A DNA stretch of 64,000 nucleotides from Phocaeicola fibrisolvens (GTDB lineage Bacteria; Bacteroidota; Bacteroidia; Bacteroidales; Bacteroidaceae). A program made the position numbers and the translations under genes. The notes beneath the pieces were generated by a model that was not told the origin of the DNA, ran no database searches, and was given only the letters and a program-made list of their open reading frames with translations. How positions within the stretch are numbered: position 1 is the stretch's first letter; each line of letters starts with the position of its first letter. Shown piece after piece: positions 24,725-33,701 of this stretch. Where the stretch lies: the NCBI RefSeq assembly GCF_025567125.1, contig NZ_JAOQJI010000003.1:119540-183539 (forward strand), written 5' to 3'.

Positions 24725-25648
24725 ATGGCAAAGAAAAAAAGAGGCTCTTCCACCGGCTCGTTAAAAGGGTTCATCCTCCTGCTGCTGATTCTCGGTGGAG
24801 GGGTATACTTCTACCAAAACCAGCAGAACCAGCCCGAAGCAAAAGGGCTGGAAAAAGGAATCTCGGAAACCTTGGAAAAAGCCCGGGAAAAAGTATCACA
24901 ACGGGGGACCAAGGATGCGACAGAGGAAAGCGCTTCACCGTCGACGACAAACCGCATCAGCAGCAAACTGGAAATTCCGGTCGTGCTAAAGAAACGGGAG
25001 GAAATCCAGTTGCAACGCACGGGCTACACGGTGTCGTACAATAATTTCTACAAGACGCCCAACTGGGTGGCCTGGGAACTGACCCGCCAGGAAACGAAGG
25101 GAGACGAGGAACGGAAAAACCGCTTCGTGCCCGACCCGGACCTGCCTGAACCGCGCGTGGAGCATGCAGACTACACACACTCCGGCTACGACCGGGGGCA
25201 CATGGCACCGGCTGCCGATATGAAGTGGAGTAAAAAGGCCATGGAAGAATCGTTCTACATGAGCAACATCTGTCCGCAGAACCAGAAGCTGAACCGTGAT
25301 GACTGGGGCGATTTGGAAGAACTGTGCCGCAGCTGGGCACGGAAATACGGTACGGTGTACATTGCCTGCGGCCCGATTTACGACCAGAAACAGCCGAAGC
25401 GTATCGGAGAGCATCGGGTGGCCGTACCCGACCGGTTCTTCAAGGTGGTACTGATTTACAACCGGAAAAATCCCATCGCCATGGGCTTCCTGTTCGACAA
25501 CAAGGCCCATCATCAGGCCCTGCAGAAATACCTGGTACCGGTCGATTCAGTAGAGAAAGTGACAGGTATGGATTTCTTCTCCAAACTACCTGACAACGTA
25601 GAAAATCGTATAGAGGCCGAACTGCCGGCACTGCCTTCAGGAAGATGA
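24725..25648 (+). CDS. DNA/RNA non-specific endonuclease (NUC1/NucA family), membrane anchored
   Basis: After a basic N-terminus (MAKKKRGS) there is one membrane helix (LKGFILLLLILGGGVYFY, residues about 13-30), a Gln/Glu/Lys-rich linker to about 90, and the beta-beta-alpha-Me nuclease domain: WVAWELTR near 111, catalytic DRGHMAPAADM at 156-166 (His general base), NICPQNQKLNRDDWGDLE with the metal-binding Asn, and a C-terminal FLFDN. The topology puts the nuclease outside the inner membrane, where it would digest nucleic acid in the periplasm. It lies 12 bp after the AlaX-like gene. A 9-bp hairpin CTGCCTTCA/TGAAGGCAG straddles its stop codon. Confidence 0.92.
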   Translation: MAKKKRGSSTGSLKGFILLLLILGGGVYFYQNQQNQPEAKGLEKGISETLEKAREKVSQRGTKDATEESASPSTTNRISSKLEIPVVLKKREEIQLQRTGYTVSYNNFYKTPNWVAWELTRQETKGDEERKNRFVPDPDLPEPRVEHADYTHSGYDRGHMAPAADMKWSKKAMEESFYMSNICPQNQKLNRDDWGDLEELCRSWARKYGTVYIACGPIYDQKQPKRIGEHRVAVPDRFFKVVLIYNRKNPIAMGFLFDNKAHHQALQKYLVPVDSVEKVTGMDFFSKLPDNVENRIEAELPALPSGR

Positions 25649-25674
25649 AGGCAGACTGGCAACCGGTCGCTCTG

Positions 25675-26175
25675 TTATTCTTCCTCCTTGTATTCTTCAA
25701 TGCAAAAACGGTTGACGGTGCAATGTATGAAATCCTGGCTGGCACGGTAGACCACCATCTTCACGGCCATCCCGTCGTTAGCCTCCAACACATATTCATG
25801 GGTACCGGTCGTATTCATCCGATACCACATTCCGTTTTGTCCGTAATATATCCGCAAAAGATTCTCTGATGTATAATCCCAGCTGATACGGTAAAGTCCG
25901 GTTTTCCCTTTATGAAAGGAAAAAGTACAGGAGTTCTCGTCATAATCCACACAATCCAACGAGGTGACTTCGTCTTTATAAAAGTTCAGCACGGCCGCCT
26001 GCCCCAAAGTATCATATTCAAGCCGGGTATAATTCTCCTCTCCACACTGATACCTGAAAGTTTCTCCCAAATGAATCTTGGGAAGAGGCGTATAGCCGTC
26101 TACATCTTCCTTGTCACAAGAAAACAAAAAGAGTAGTGCCCACAGGCACATTCCTACATATAGCAGTTTTTTCAT
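25675..26175 (-). CDS. Hypothetical lipoprotein downstream of the RND pump
   Basis: The 166-residue protein starts with MKKLLYVGMCLWALLFLFSC, a lipoprotein signal with Cys 20 followed by acidic residues (DKEDVDG), the usual Bacteroidetes surface-export-like context. The rest is predicted beta-rich with many Tyr/Trp and four Cys (CG, CVD, CTF, CTV, CIE). I recognise no family. It starts 12 bp after the outer-membrane efflux gene, so it may be cotranscribed with the pump. Confidence 0.65.
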   Translation of the reverse strand: MKKLLYVGMCLWALLFLFSCDKEDVDGYTPLPKIHLGETFRYQCGEENYTRLEYDTLGQAAVLNFYKDEVTSLDCVDYDENSCTFSFHKGKTGLYRISWDYTSENLLRIYYGQNGMWYRMNTTGTHEYVLEANDGMAVKMVVYRASQDFIHCTVNRFCIEEYKEEE

Positions 26176-26187
26176 CGCGTATTATTT

Positions 26188-27522
26188 TTATTCCTCTTCA
26201 CATCCCCCACCCAATGCATGGTAGAGGGTGATTACACTTTTAATCTCTGAATTTCGGTCGGCCACCAGCGACAACCGTGCCGTCAGCAACGACTGGCGTG
26301 CCGTCAGTACCTCCAGATAATTTATCGTCCCATGCTCCATCAGCAGTTCCGTATCGTGCAGGGCATCCGATAAGTGCCCCACCTGCTGCTGGTCGAGCTC
26401 CGTTTTCCGCCGGGCCGTCTGCCACTGGTTCAGGGCATTGTTCACCTCCGTACCGGCATCCAGCAACGTCTGCTGGAACTGAAGCAAAGCCTCTTCCTGC
26501 TGCGCCTTACTGATTTTCAGGTTGGCTATCAGTTGCCCGCGCTGAAAGAGGGGTTGTACCAGCGAGCCCACCGCCTGTAGCAGCCAGGCCCCCGGGTTCG
26601 TCACCAACGCTCCTCCGCTGTTGGTCCATCCGACCGCACCGCTCAACGTCACACTGGGATAGAAGCTGGAACGTGCCTGATTGGTGGCATAGAAAGCCTG
26701 CTTGAGCGTAGCTTCCGCCTGCCTTACGTCGGGACGACCAGCCAGCAAATCCAGCGGCACCCCTATCGACAGGGTCTGCGGGAAATTCACCTCGCTGAGT
26801 GTGCCGCGTGCAATGTGCTGCGGAGTCCAGAAATCGAGCAAAGAGGCTTCCGTATTCAAACGAGAGGCCTCCGCCTGATTCACCGTCGCACGGTCGGCCT
26901 GTCCGGCCCGCATCAGGGCATTCAGGCTACGGATATATTCTTTCCAACTCTCCACCGTTTCTTCCGTCACAGCCACCTGCTCATCGAGCATCAGCAAGGT
27001 GTAATAACTTTCCGCCACCGTAGCAATCAGCTGGGTCTGTACCGCCTGCCGATACGCCTCGCTCTGTTCCAACGCCGCCCGTTCTTTCCGTTTGGCATTG
27101 GTCAACTTCCCAAAAAAATCCAGCTCCCAACTGGCAGAAGCCCCCAACGTGTAGGTTTTGGTGGGTTTGCTCCCGTCGTAACTGCTCAACGCCCCTTCCG
27201 GGTCCAGCTGTGCCGATGGCAGATAGGCCTGCTTGGCCGAAACCAGCGAAGCCCGTGCTTCCTCCACTTTCAGGCGAGCCACGTTCAAATCCGTATTGGC
27301 CTCCAGAGCCCGTTCAATAAGCTGTTGCAAAGAAACGTCGGTAAACAATTCCTGCCATTTCAAATCCCCCAGCGAGGAGGTGGTATCCACCTCCTCCGGG
27401 AGCGTTCCAAACAGTCCGTCGGTTTGCACTTCCGGCTGCTGGTATTTGGTATAGATGCCGCACCCGGTCAGCATACTGCCCAGGCAAACGAGCATTCCTA
27501 AATGACTTATATTTTTCTGCAT
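26188..27522 (-). CDS. Outer membrane efflux lipoprotein, NodT/OprM family
   Basis: The TolC-type channel of a tripartite pump. It has a lipoprotein signal (MLVCLGSMLTGC, Cys near 22), two OEP repeats of long helices and beta-strands (DLNVARLKVEEARASLVSAKQ near 80-100 and GRPDVRQAEATLKQAFYATN near 260-280), and the family phrase GVPLDLLAGRPDV. At 444 residues it is slightly shorter than most. It is third in the adaptor-pump-channel operon, 42 bp after the RND gene. Confidence 0.93.
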   Translation of the reverse strand: MQKNISHLGMLVCLGSMLTGCGIYTKYQQPEVQTDGLFGTLPEEVDTTSSLGDLKWQELFTDVSLQQLIERALEANTDLNVARLKVEEARASLVSAKQAYLPSAQLDPEGALSSYDGSKPTKTYTLGASASWELDFFGKLTNAKRKERAALEQSEAYRQAVQTQLIATVAESYYTLLMLDEQVAVTEETVESWKEYIRSLNALMRAGQADRATVNQAEASRLNTEASLLDFWTPQHIARGTLSEVNFPQTLSIGVPLDLLAGRPDVRQAEATLKQAFYATNQARSSFYPSVTLSGAVGWTNSGGALVTNPGAWLLQAVGSLVQPLFQRGQLIANLKISKAQQEEALLQFQQTLLDAGTEVNNALNQWQTARRKTELDQQQVGHLSDALHDTELLMEHGTINYLEVLTARQSLLTARLSLVADRNSEIKSVITLYHALGGGCEEE

Positions 27523-27564
27523 ATCAAAATCGTCTTTAGTAGATTAACTATTTCTGCCCGGACC

Positions 27565-30500
27565 TCAGGCATCCGTATTCTCTTCTGTATGTCGGCGCGG
27601 CATCACCTTTTCCTCAATCACTTGGAACACGGTAAACAACACCGGCACCACAAACAGCAGGGCTACCGTACCGACCAACATTCCTCCTACCGTACCGACA
27701 CCCAGCGAACGGTTTCCATTGGCTCCGGCTCCCGTAGCGACAATCAGCGGGAACAAGCCGATAATCATGGTCAGCGCCGTCATCAGAATCGGACGCAAAC
27801 GGACTCCGGCAGCCGCCACGGCAGCCTGCACAATGCTCATTCCCTGCCGGCGACGGGCAGAAGCATATTCAGTCAGCAAGATGGCTGTCTTTGCCAGCAA
27901 ACCAATCAACATAATCAATCCGGTCTGCATGTAAATGTTGTTCTCCAATCCGAAGCACTTGGCAAACAGGAAGCTTCCCATCAGTCCGAAAGGCACGGCC
28001 AGAATCACCACCATCGGGATAAAGAGACTCTCATACAGTGAGCACAGAATCAGGTAGATGAACACGATACAGATAATGAAGATAATCACGGTATTTCCCG
28101 TACTGCCGGATTCCTCACGCGTAATACCGCTGAACTCATACCCATAGCCGACAGGCAAAGTCTGCGCTGCCACTTCCTCGATGGCTGCAATGGCATCTCC
28201 CGAACTGTATCCGTCGGCCGGCATTCCGTTCACCGGAATGGAAGTGTACATGTTGAACCGTGTCAGCGTTTCTGCCCCGTACACCTTGGTCAGGGTGATG
28301 AACTGTCCCACAGGCGCCATGGCCCCGCTCTCGGTCCGTACGAACATGTTGTTGAGCGACTCCTTGTCCAGACGATAATCCTTGCGTGCCTGAATCATGA
28401 CACGATACAGCTTGGAGAAACGATTCAAGTTAGAGGAATAGTTACCGCCGATATATCCGGAAAGCACACTCAACACATCGGACGTGGTGACACCCGCCCG
28501 CTGGCACTTCGCGGCATCTACCTCCACCATATACTGCGGGAACTTCGTATCGAAAGTGGTGTAAGCCATGGAAATTTCAGGCCGCTTGTTGAGGGCCGCA
28601 ATGAAATTCTGGGTGTACTTCTGCAAATCGTCCACACTGCCTCCGGCACGGTCCTGCACATACATCTCGAAACCGCTACCCATACCGTATCCCATGATGG
28701 TAGGCTGGGCAAAGGCAAAAATCTTGGCCGACTTGATGTCTGCCGTATGCTGATAGATGGCGGAAATTACCGCATTGATATTGTCCTCCGCTTTCTCCCG
28801 TTCATCCCAATGTTTCAGTTTGATAATCAGCATACCTCCTGAGGCGGCCTGTCCGCCCATCATGCTGTAACCTGTCACATTGGAATACGTCTTTATCTGC
28901 GGAATCTCACGGATACGCTGGTCAATCATTTCCATCGTCTTGCGGGTCTGTGCCAAACTGCTTCCGGGAGGGGTGGTCACATTGACAAAGACCGTACCCA
29001 TGTCTTCATCCGGCACCAGTCCTGTTTTTGTGGTCCGCATGAAGAAAACCAACAAGGCACAAACGGCCACCAAGGAAACCCAGGCAATCCATTTCCGCCG
29101 CAGGAAGAACGACACGCCGTTTTTGTATTTCAGCACCAAGCGGTTGAACGAAGCCTCAAAGGCATGGTGGAAACGGGAAGAGAAGCTCAATTTCTCGCCC
29201 GTCGTCTTGTCCATGTGAGGTGTCATAATCAGGGCACACAACGCCGGACTGAGGGTCAAGGCATTGATGGCCGAGATACCCACCGCCACCGCCATGGTCA
29301 GACCGAACTGCGTATAGAATACCCCACTGGTTCCTCCCATGAACGAGGTAGGAATAAATACCGCCATGAACACCAATGAAGTAGTAACAATGGCCGCAGA
29401 GATGCCGTCCATGGCAGCCACCGTCGCCTTATAAGGAGAGCGGTAACCTTCGTCAAACTTGGCCTGTACGGCCTCCACCACCACGATGGCATCGTCCACC
29501 ACCGTACCAATCACCAATACCAGGGCAAAGAGAGTCAGCAGGTTCAAACTGAATCCGGCCACATAGAGGAAGGCAAACGTACCCACCAGCGACACGATAA
29601 TAGAGATTGACGGAATGATGGTGGAACGTACACTCTGCAAGAAGAAATAAACCACCAGCACCACCAGAATGATGGCCTCAATCAAGGTCTTCACCACCTC
29701 ATGCACCGACGCATCCAAGAAGTCCTTCGTACTCATCAGGTCGGTCAGCACCAGCCCCTTGGGCAAGTCTTTCGAGATTTCCGCCATCAAAGCATCCACC
29801 TCCTTCACAATCTCGTTGGCATTCGATCCGGCGGTCTGCGAAATCATACACGTAGCACCGGGGTGGCCCGCAATCTGGCTGTTATAGGCATAAGTCTGGG
29901 CACCTAATTCCACCTCGGCCACATCCTTCAGGCGGAGCACTTCACCTGTCGGCAAGGCCTTGAGCACCATGTTGCCAAACTCTTCTGCCGTTTCATACCG
30001 ACCCCGGTACTTGAGCGTGTATTGAAATGTATTTTCAGAATCCTCGCCCAGCGTACCTGTAGCCGCTTCCACGTTCTGGTCATCAAGCAAAGCGATGACA
30101 TCGGCCGGCACCAGCTGATGCTGGGCCATCTTCTGGGGATTCATCCAGATACGCATGGCATAATCCCCTCCCATCACGTTCACATTTCCGACGCCCGTGA
30201 TACGGGAAAGACGAGGTTCTACGTTAATCTTGAAATAGTTGTTGATAAAATTCTGGTCGTAACTGTCGTCGGGACTGTACAATGCCAGAATCTTCACCAT
30301 ACTGTTCTGGCGTTTCTCCACGGTAACTCCCACTTTGGTCACTTCCGCCGGCAACAGTCCTTCCGCTTCCGACACACGGTTCTTCGTGTTGACAGTCGCC
30401 ATGTCCGGATCGGTTCCCTGCGCAAAATACACCGTAATGGAAGCTGACCCCGTATTGGTCGCCGTAGAAGTCATATACGTCATGTTCTCTACCCCGTTGA

Positions 30501-30708
30501 TGGCTTCTTCCAGCGGAGCGATGACACTCTTCAGCACCGTTTCCGCATTGGCACCGGTATAAGTGGTCGACACCATGATGGTAGGTGGTGCAATGTCGGG
30601 ATACTGCTCCATCGGAAGATTGCTCAGACCGATGATTCCCAACATCAGAATCAGCACGGAAATGGCACACGACAAGATGGGCCGGTCGATAAAAGTCTTC
30701 AGTTTCAT
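27565..30708 (-). CDS. RND efflux pump inner-membrane transporter, HAE1 family
   Basis: The 1047-residue proton-drug antiporter has the standard plan: helix 1 (FIDRPILSCAISVLILMLGI), porter loop 1 (40-330), six helices, porter loop 2 (560-870), six helices. The paired Asp for proton transfer are in GTVVDDAIVVVEAV near 405. The motifs GxxxDxxxxxxP-like MEQYPDIAPPTIMV and FIPTSFMGGTSGVFYTQFG are present. It is expected to expel hydrophobic drugs or bile-type compounds through the channel at 26188. It starts 9 bp after the adaptor. Confidence 0.97.
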   Translation of the reverse strand: MKLKTFIDRPILSCAISVLILMLGIIGLSNLPMEQYPDIAPPTIMVSTTYTGANAETVLKSVIAPLEEAINGVENMTYMTSTATNTGSASITVYFAQGTDPDMATVNTKNRVSEAEGLLPAEVTKVGVTVEKRQNSMVKILALYSPDDSYDQNFINNYFKINVEPRLSRITGVGNVNVMGGDYAMRIWMNPQKMAQHQLVPADVIALLDDQNVEAATGTLGEDSENTFQYTLKYRGRYETAEEFGNMVLKALPTGEVLRLKDVAEVELGAQTYAYNSQIAGHPGATCMISQTAGSNANEIVKEVDALMAEISKDLPKGLVLTDLMSTKDFLDASVHEVVKTLIEAIILVVLVVYFFLQSVRSTIIPSISIIVSLVGTFAFLYVAGFSLNLLTLFALVLVIGTVVDDAIVVVEAVQAKFDEGYRSPYKATVAAMDGISAAIVTTSLVFMAVFIPTSFMGGTSGVFYTQFGLTMAVAVGISAINALTLSPALCALIMTPHMDKTTGEKLSFSSRFHHAFEASFNRLVLKYKNGVSFFLRRKWIAWVSLVAVCALLVFFMRTTKTGLVPDEDMGTVFVNVTTPPGSSLAQTRKTMEMIDQRIREIPQIKTYSNVTGYSMMGGQAASGGMLIIKLKHWDEREKAEDNINAVISAIYQHTADIKSAKIFAFAQPTIMGYGMGSGFEMYVQDRAGGSVDDLQKYTQNFIAALNKRPEISMAYTTFDTKFPQYMVEVDAAKCQRAGVTTSDVLSVLSGYIGGNYSSNLNRFSKLYRVMIQARKDYRLDKESLNNMFVRTESGAMAPVGQFITLTKVYGAETLTRFNMYTSIPVNGMPADGYSSGDAIAAIEEVAAQTLPVGYGYEFSGITREESGSTGNTVIIFIICIVFIYLILCSLYESLFIPMVVILAVPFGLMGSFLFAKCFGLENNIYMQTGLIMLIGLLAKTAILLTEYASARRRQGMSIVQAAVAAAGVRLRPILMTALTMIIGLFPLIVATGAGANGNRSLGVGTVGGMLVGTVALLFVVPVLFTVFQVIEEKVMPRRHTEENTDA

Positions 30709-30717
30709 GGCACCCTC

Positions 30718-31836
30718 CTATTTTTCAGTATGTGCGGAAAGTATCTGCGTATTTTCCTGAATCAGTCCTGCCCCTTCGGCCACAATCACGTCGCCTTCCT
30801 GCAAGCCACTCTCCACAATATATTCCTGTCCGTTGTTCAGCGGGAAGACCGCCACCTGAGCCGATTCAGCTTTTCCATCTGCATTGACCTTGTATACATA
30901 CACCTTGTCCTGAATTTCGAAAGTGGCTTCCTGCGGAACCACCAGCACATTGTTCTTGGTATAAGGCAGTACCAGCGTGGCCGTACTTCCATTGCGCAAC
31001 ATGCCTTCCGGATTGGGGAACACAGCCCGCAGACTGATGGCTCCGGTCTCCGTATCGATGGTACCGCTGATGGCATCCACCGTACCCTCATGGGCATACG
31101 TCGTACCGTCACTCAGCAGCAACGACACTTTAGGCATGCCCGCCAGCGCCTTTTCCACACTGCCATACTGGCGGACCAACGACAGTATCTGGTTTTCCGT
31201 AAGGGAGAAATACACATAAATTTCCTCATCGTCGGAGACCGTCAGCAACGGAGTGGTGATGGACGAGTTGACCAAGGCCCCTACTCGATAGGATGACATG
31301 CCTGCCACTCCGTTCACCGGGCTGCGTACTACGGTATAAGAAAGGTCGTTGCGGGCATTGGTCTCGGCTGCCTTGGCCTGTGCCAGACTGGCTTCTGCTT
31401 CCAGCAAGGAATTCCGTGCCGTCTGGCGGTCAAAATCAGAAACCACCTTTTCCTTGAAGAGTTCCTCCTTGCTATCCGAGGTCAGACGGGCCGTAGCTAC
31501 CGCCGCTTCCGCACTCTTCACATTGGCCACTGCCGTCTGCAAGGCTGCCTGATAGGGCACCTGATCGATGACAAAGAGCACCTGCCCTTTCTGCACCTTG
31601 GCCCCTTCCTTCACGCAAATGTCGGTAATCGTACCGCTCACCTGCGGACGGATTTCCACACTCTGCCTTCCTTTCACCACCGCCGAGTAGCTGTTGGTGA
31701 GAAGACGATTTTCTTTTTTTACGGTCATGGTCTTGTATCCGCCCTCCTGCGAAGTTCCAGCCGACTGTGTACAAGCCGTCAGGAGTCCCAGCAAAGTCAC
31801 AAGACACGTTCCGACAAAAACAAATGCTTTTTTCAT
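30718..31836 (-). CDS. RND efflux periplasmic adaptor (membrane fusion protein)
   Basis: A lipoprotein adaptor of 372 residues: signal MKKAFVFVGTCLVTLLGLLTAC (Cys 22), barrel-sandwich hybrid (VEIRPQVSGTITDICVKEGAKVQKGQVLFVIDQ), helical hairpin (about 95-150), second half of the lipoyl domain (LSYTVVRSPVNGVAGMSSYRVG) and beta-barrel. It joins the RND pump to the outer membrane channel. First gene of the operon; the AraC gene is divergent. Confidence 0.95.
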   Translation of the reverse strand: MKKAFVFVGTCLVTLLGLLTACTQSAGTSQEGGYKTMTVKKENRLLTNSYSAVVKGRQSVEIRPQVSGTITDICVKEGAKVQKGQVLFVIDQVPYQAALQTAVANVKSAEAAVATARLTSDSKEELFKEKVVSDFDRQTARNSLLEAEASLAQAKAAETNARNDLSYTVVRSPVNGVAGMSSYRVGALVNSSITTPLLTVSDDEEIYVYFSLTENQILSLVRQYGSVEKALAGMPKVSLLLSDGTTYAHEGTVDAISGTIDTETGAISLRAVFPNPEGMLRNGSTATLVLPYTKNNVLVVPQEATFEIQDKVYVYKVNADGKAESAQVAVFPLNNGQEYIVESGLQEGDVIVAEGAGLIQENTQILSAHTEK

Positions 31837-31885
31837 CTTGTTCTCTTTTTAGTTGATTTGACTCATTCTGTTGTTATAGCAAGCG

Positions 31886-31893
31886 CAAATTTA
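31886..31893 (-). promoter_or_regulatory. -7 box of the RND efflux operon
   Basis: The minus strand reads TAAATTTG (TAnnTTTG), 50 bp upstream of the adaptor start. The 223-bp gap to the divergent AraC gene (31837-32059) is otherwise A/T-rich; I see no clear operator repeat and no good -7 box for the AraC gene. Confidence 0.6.
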
Positions 31894-32059
31894 GAAGCCT
31901 GACCTATCAAGGCACTTGTCCCAATCCTAAGAACATTTGTCTGAATCCTCTCTTTAGCATTTATTCTGTTTACGATTTCTAAAACATACAAAAAGACTTT
32001 CAGACATAGATTTATGTACGTACTTTAGACGCGCAAATACAATACAACCATACAATAAG

Positions 32060-32956
32060 ATGAGAGAATATGCTTTTACCAAATGGCTTCAGCCATTGTC
32101 TTCCGAAGGGGGAAAAGAGGAAGGAATGATTTACAACGAGCTGATGGGCCTTTTTCATGTACAAGGCGACGAGGTTTTCCGGAAGGGTACCATCGATACC
32201 CAGCACACGGTTTCCCTGCTCATGCTAAAAGGAGAACTCAGTCTGCAAATGCCCGAGGGACGCATGGCTATCCAGGCTCCCGCCTACATTGAATTTATCG
32301 AACCTCACCAATGGACCGACCTGAAAACCGATGCCCAATTTGAAGGTTGCCTGCTCATTACCCGCCGGGAACTCTTCCTGCAAGCGGCAGAATGTATCCG
32401 ACCGAGGGTTACACCTTACATTTACCGGTATGTACAAGCGCCCTTCCTTACGCTAAAGGAAGACGACATCGCCCGTATCCGTGTCCTGTTCGATATCCTG
32501 CGGCACACCCTTGCACAGACAGAAAACAATTTTCAGCATGAAATTCTGGAGAACACGCTCCGTTCCCTGGTACTGGAAATCTGGAACATCATTTTCCGTA
32601 CCTATAAACAGGAAAGCGAAGAAGAGCCCGTCCTCCCATGGGACGATACGCTTCCCCGCTTTCTTTACCTGATGCATACCCACTGCCGCTTTCATCACAC
32701 AGTGAAATGGTATGCCGACCAGCTTTGTGTGTCGCCCGACGCCCTGTCGGCCAAACTGAGAAAGGCCTACCACAAATCGGCCAACCAGCTCATCAATGAA
32801 AGCCTGATGGAAGAGGCCAAAATCTGCCTCCTCAATCCGGCTTATACCGTACAGGACGTGGCCGAAAAACTCTGTTTCGCCGACCAGGCCGCATTCAGCA
32901 AGTTCTTCAAGCGTCACAGCGGCATGTCGCCCGGTCGGTTCAAGAAACAGTTATAG
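32060..32956 (+). CDS. AraC family transcriptional regulator
   Basis: A 298-residue protein with an N-terminal cupin-like sensing domain (about 1-150, LLMLKGELSLQMPEGRMAI) and two C-terminal helix-turn-helix units: YADQLCVSPDALSAKLRKAY near 220 and VQDVAEKLCFADQAAFSKFF near 265, ending in HSGMSPGRFKKQL. It is divergent from the RND pump, so the likely role is to control that pump in response to a ligand. The ligand cannot be inferred. Confidence 0.93.
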   Translation: MREYAFTKWLQPLSSEGGKEEGMIYNELMGLFHVQGDEVFRKGTIDTQHTVSLLMLKGELSLQMPEGRMAIQAPAYIEFIEPHQWTDLKTDAQFEGCLLITRRELFLQAAECIRPRVTPYIYRYVQAPFLTLKEDDIARIRVLFDILRHTLAQTENNFQHEILENTLRSLVLEIWNIIFRTYKQESEEEPVLPWDDTLPRFLYLMHTHCRFHHTVKWYADQLCVSPDALSAKLRKAYHKSANQLINESLMEEAKICLLNPAYTVQDVAEKLCFADQAAFSKFFKRHSGMSPGRFKKQL

Positions 32957-32974
32957 AAAGGCGCGACCTGCTCC

Positions 32975-33649
32975 TTACAGGTTGACTTCCGTCACCACCT
33001 GTCCGTCGAAGAGGTTGATCACGCGGTCGGCAAAACCGGCATCGTGCTGCGAGTGTGTCACCATCACGATGGTAGTGCCTTCCTTGTGCAACTCAGTCAG
33101 CAGCTCCATCACTTCCCGTCCGTTCTTGGAATCCAGGTTACCGGTAGGTTCGTCGGCCAGAATCAGTTTCGGGCCCGACACTACCGCACGGGCAATGGCC
33201 ACACGCTGTTGCTGACCGCCCGACAACTGCTGCGGGAAATGCTTGGCCCGATGCGTAATCCCCATCCGTTCCATGGCTGCCTCCACCTTCCGCTTACGTT
33301 CTGCCGAAGGCACTCCCAAATACAGCAAGGGCAGTTCGATGTTCTCATATACGTTCAGTTCGTCAATCAGGTTGAAGCTCTGGAACACGAAACCGATCAC
33401 GCCCTTACGCAAGGAGGTACGCTGCGATTCGGTGTAGCTGCCCACTTCCACCCCGTTCAGGTAATACTTTCCTCCGGTGGGGTTGTCCAGCAATCCCAAA
33501 ATGTTCAGCAAGGTAGATTTTCCACAACCGGAAGGGCCCATAATGGCCACGAATTCCCCTTCTTTTACTTCGATACTTACATTATTCAATGCCCAAGTTT
33601 CCACCTCATCCGTGCGGAACACTTTCTGTAAATTTTCTGTCTTAATCAT
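32975..33649 (-). CDS. ABC transporter ATPase, LolD/MacB type
   Basis: A 224-residue ATPase: Walker A GPSGCGKST near 38, Q-loop FVFQSFNLI, signature LSGGQQQRVAIARA, Walker B LILADEPTGNLD, H-loop VTHSQHD. The start at 33649 (MIKTENLQKVF) fits the family; the frame is open upstream to 33688 without conserved sequence. It is the last gene of the TolC-HlyD-permease operon and the only ATPase in it, so it presumably energises all four permeases there. Confidence 0.93.
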   Translation of the reverse strand: MIKTENLQKVFRTDEVETWALNNVSIEVKEGEFVAIMGPSGCGKSTLLNILGLLDNPTGGKYYLNGVEVGSYTESQRTSLRKGVIGFVFQSFNLIDELNVYENIELPLLYLGVPSAERKRKVEAAMERMGITHRAKHFPQQLSGGQQQRVAIARAVVSGPKLILADEPTGNLDSKNGREVMELLTELHKEGTTIVMVTHSQHDAGFADRVINLFDGQVVTEVNL

Positions 33650-33701
33650 ACGCTTAAAATTTAATTGAATTATATTATCAGTCTCCATTCTTGACTATTA
33701 A

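Noticed and set aside
25631..25654. Terminator after the nuclease gene
   Set aside because: A 9-bp stem straddles the stop codon but no T-run follows on either strand.
31837..32059. Operator repeats for the AraC regulator
   Set aside because: I looked for inverted or direct repeats in the divergent gap and found none convincing.
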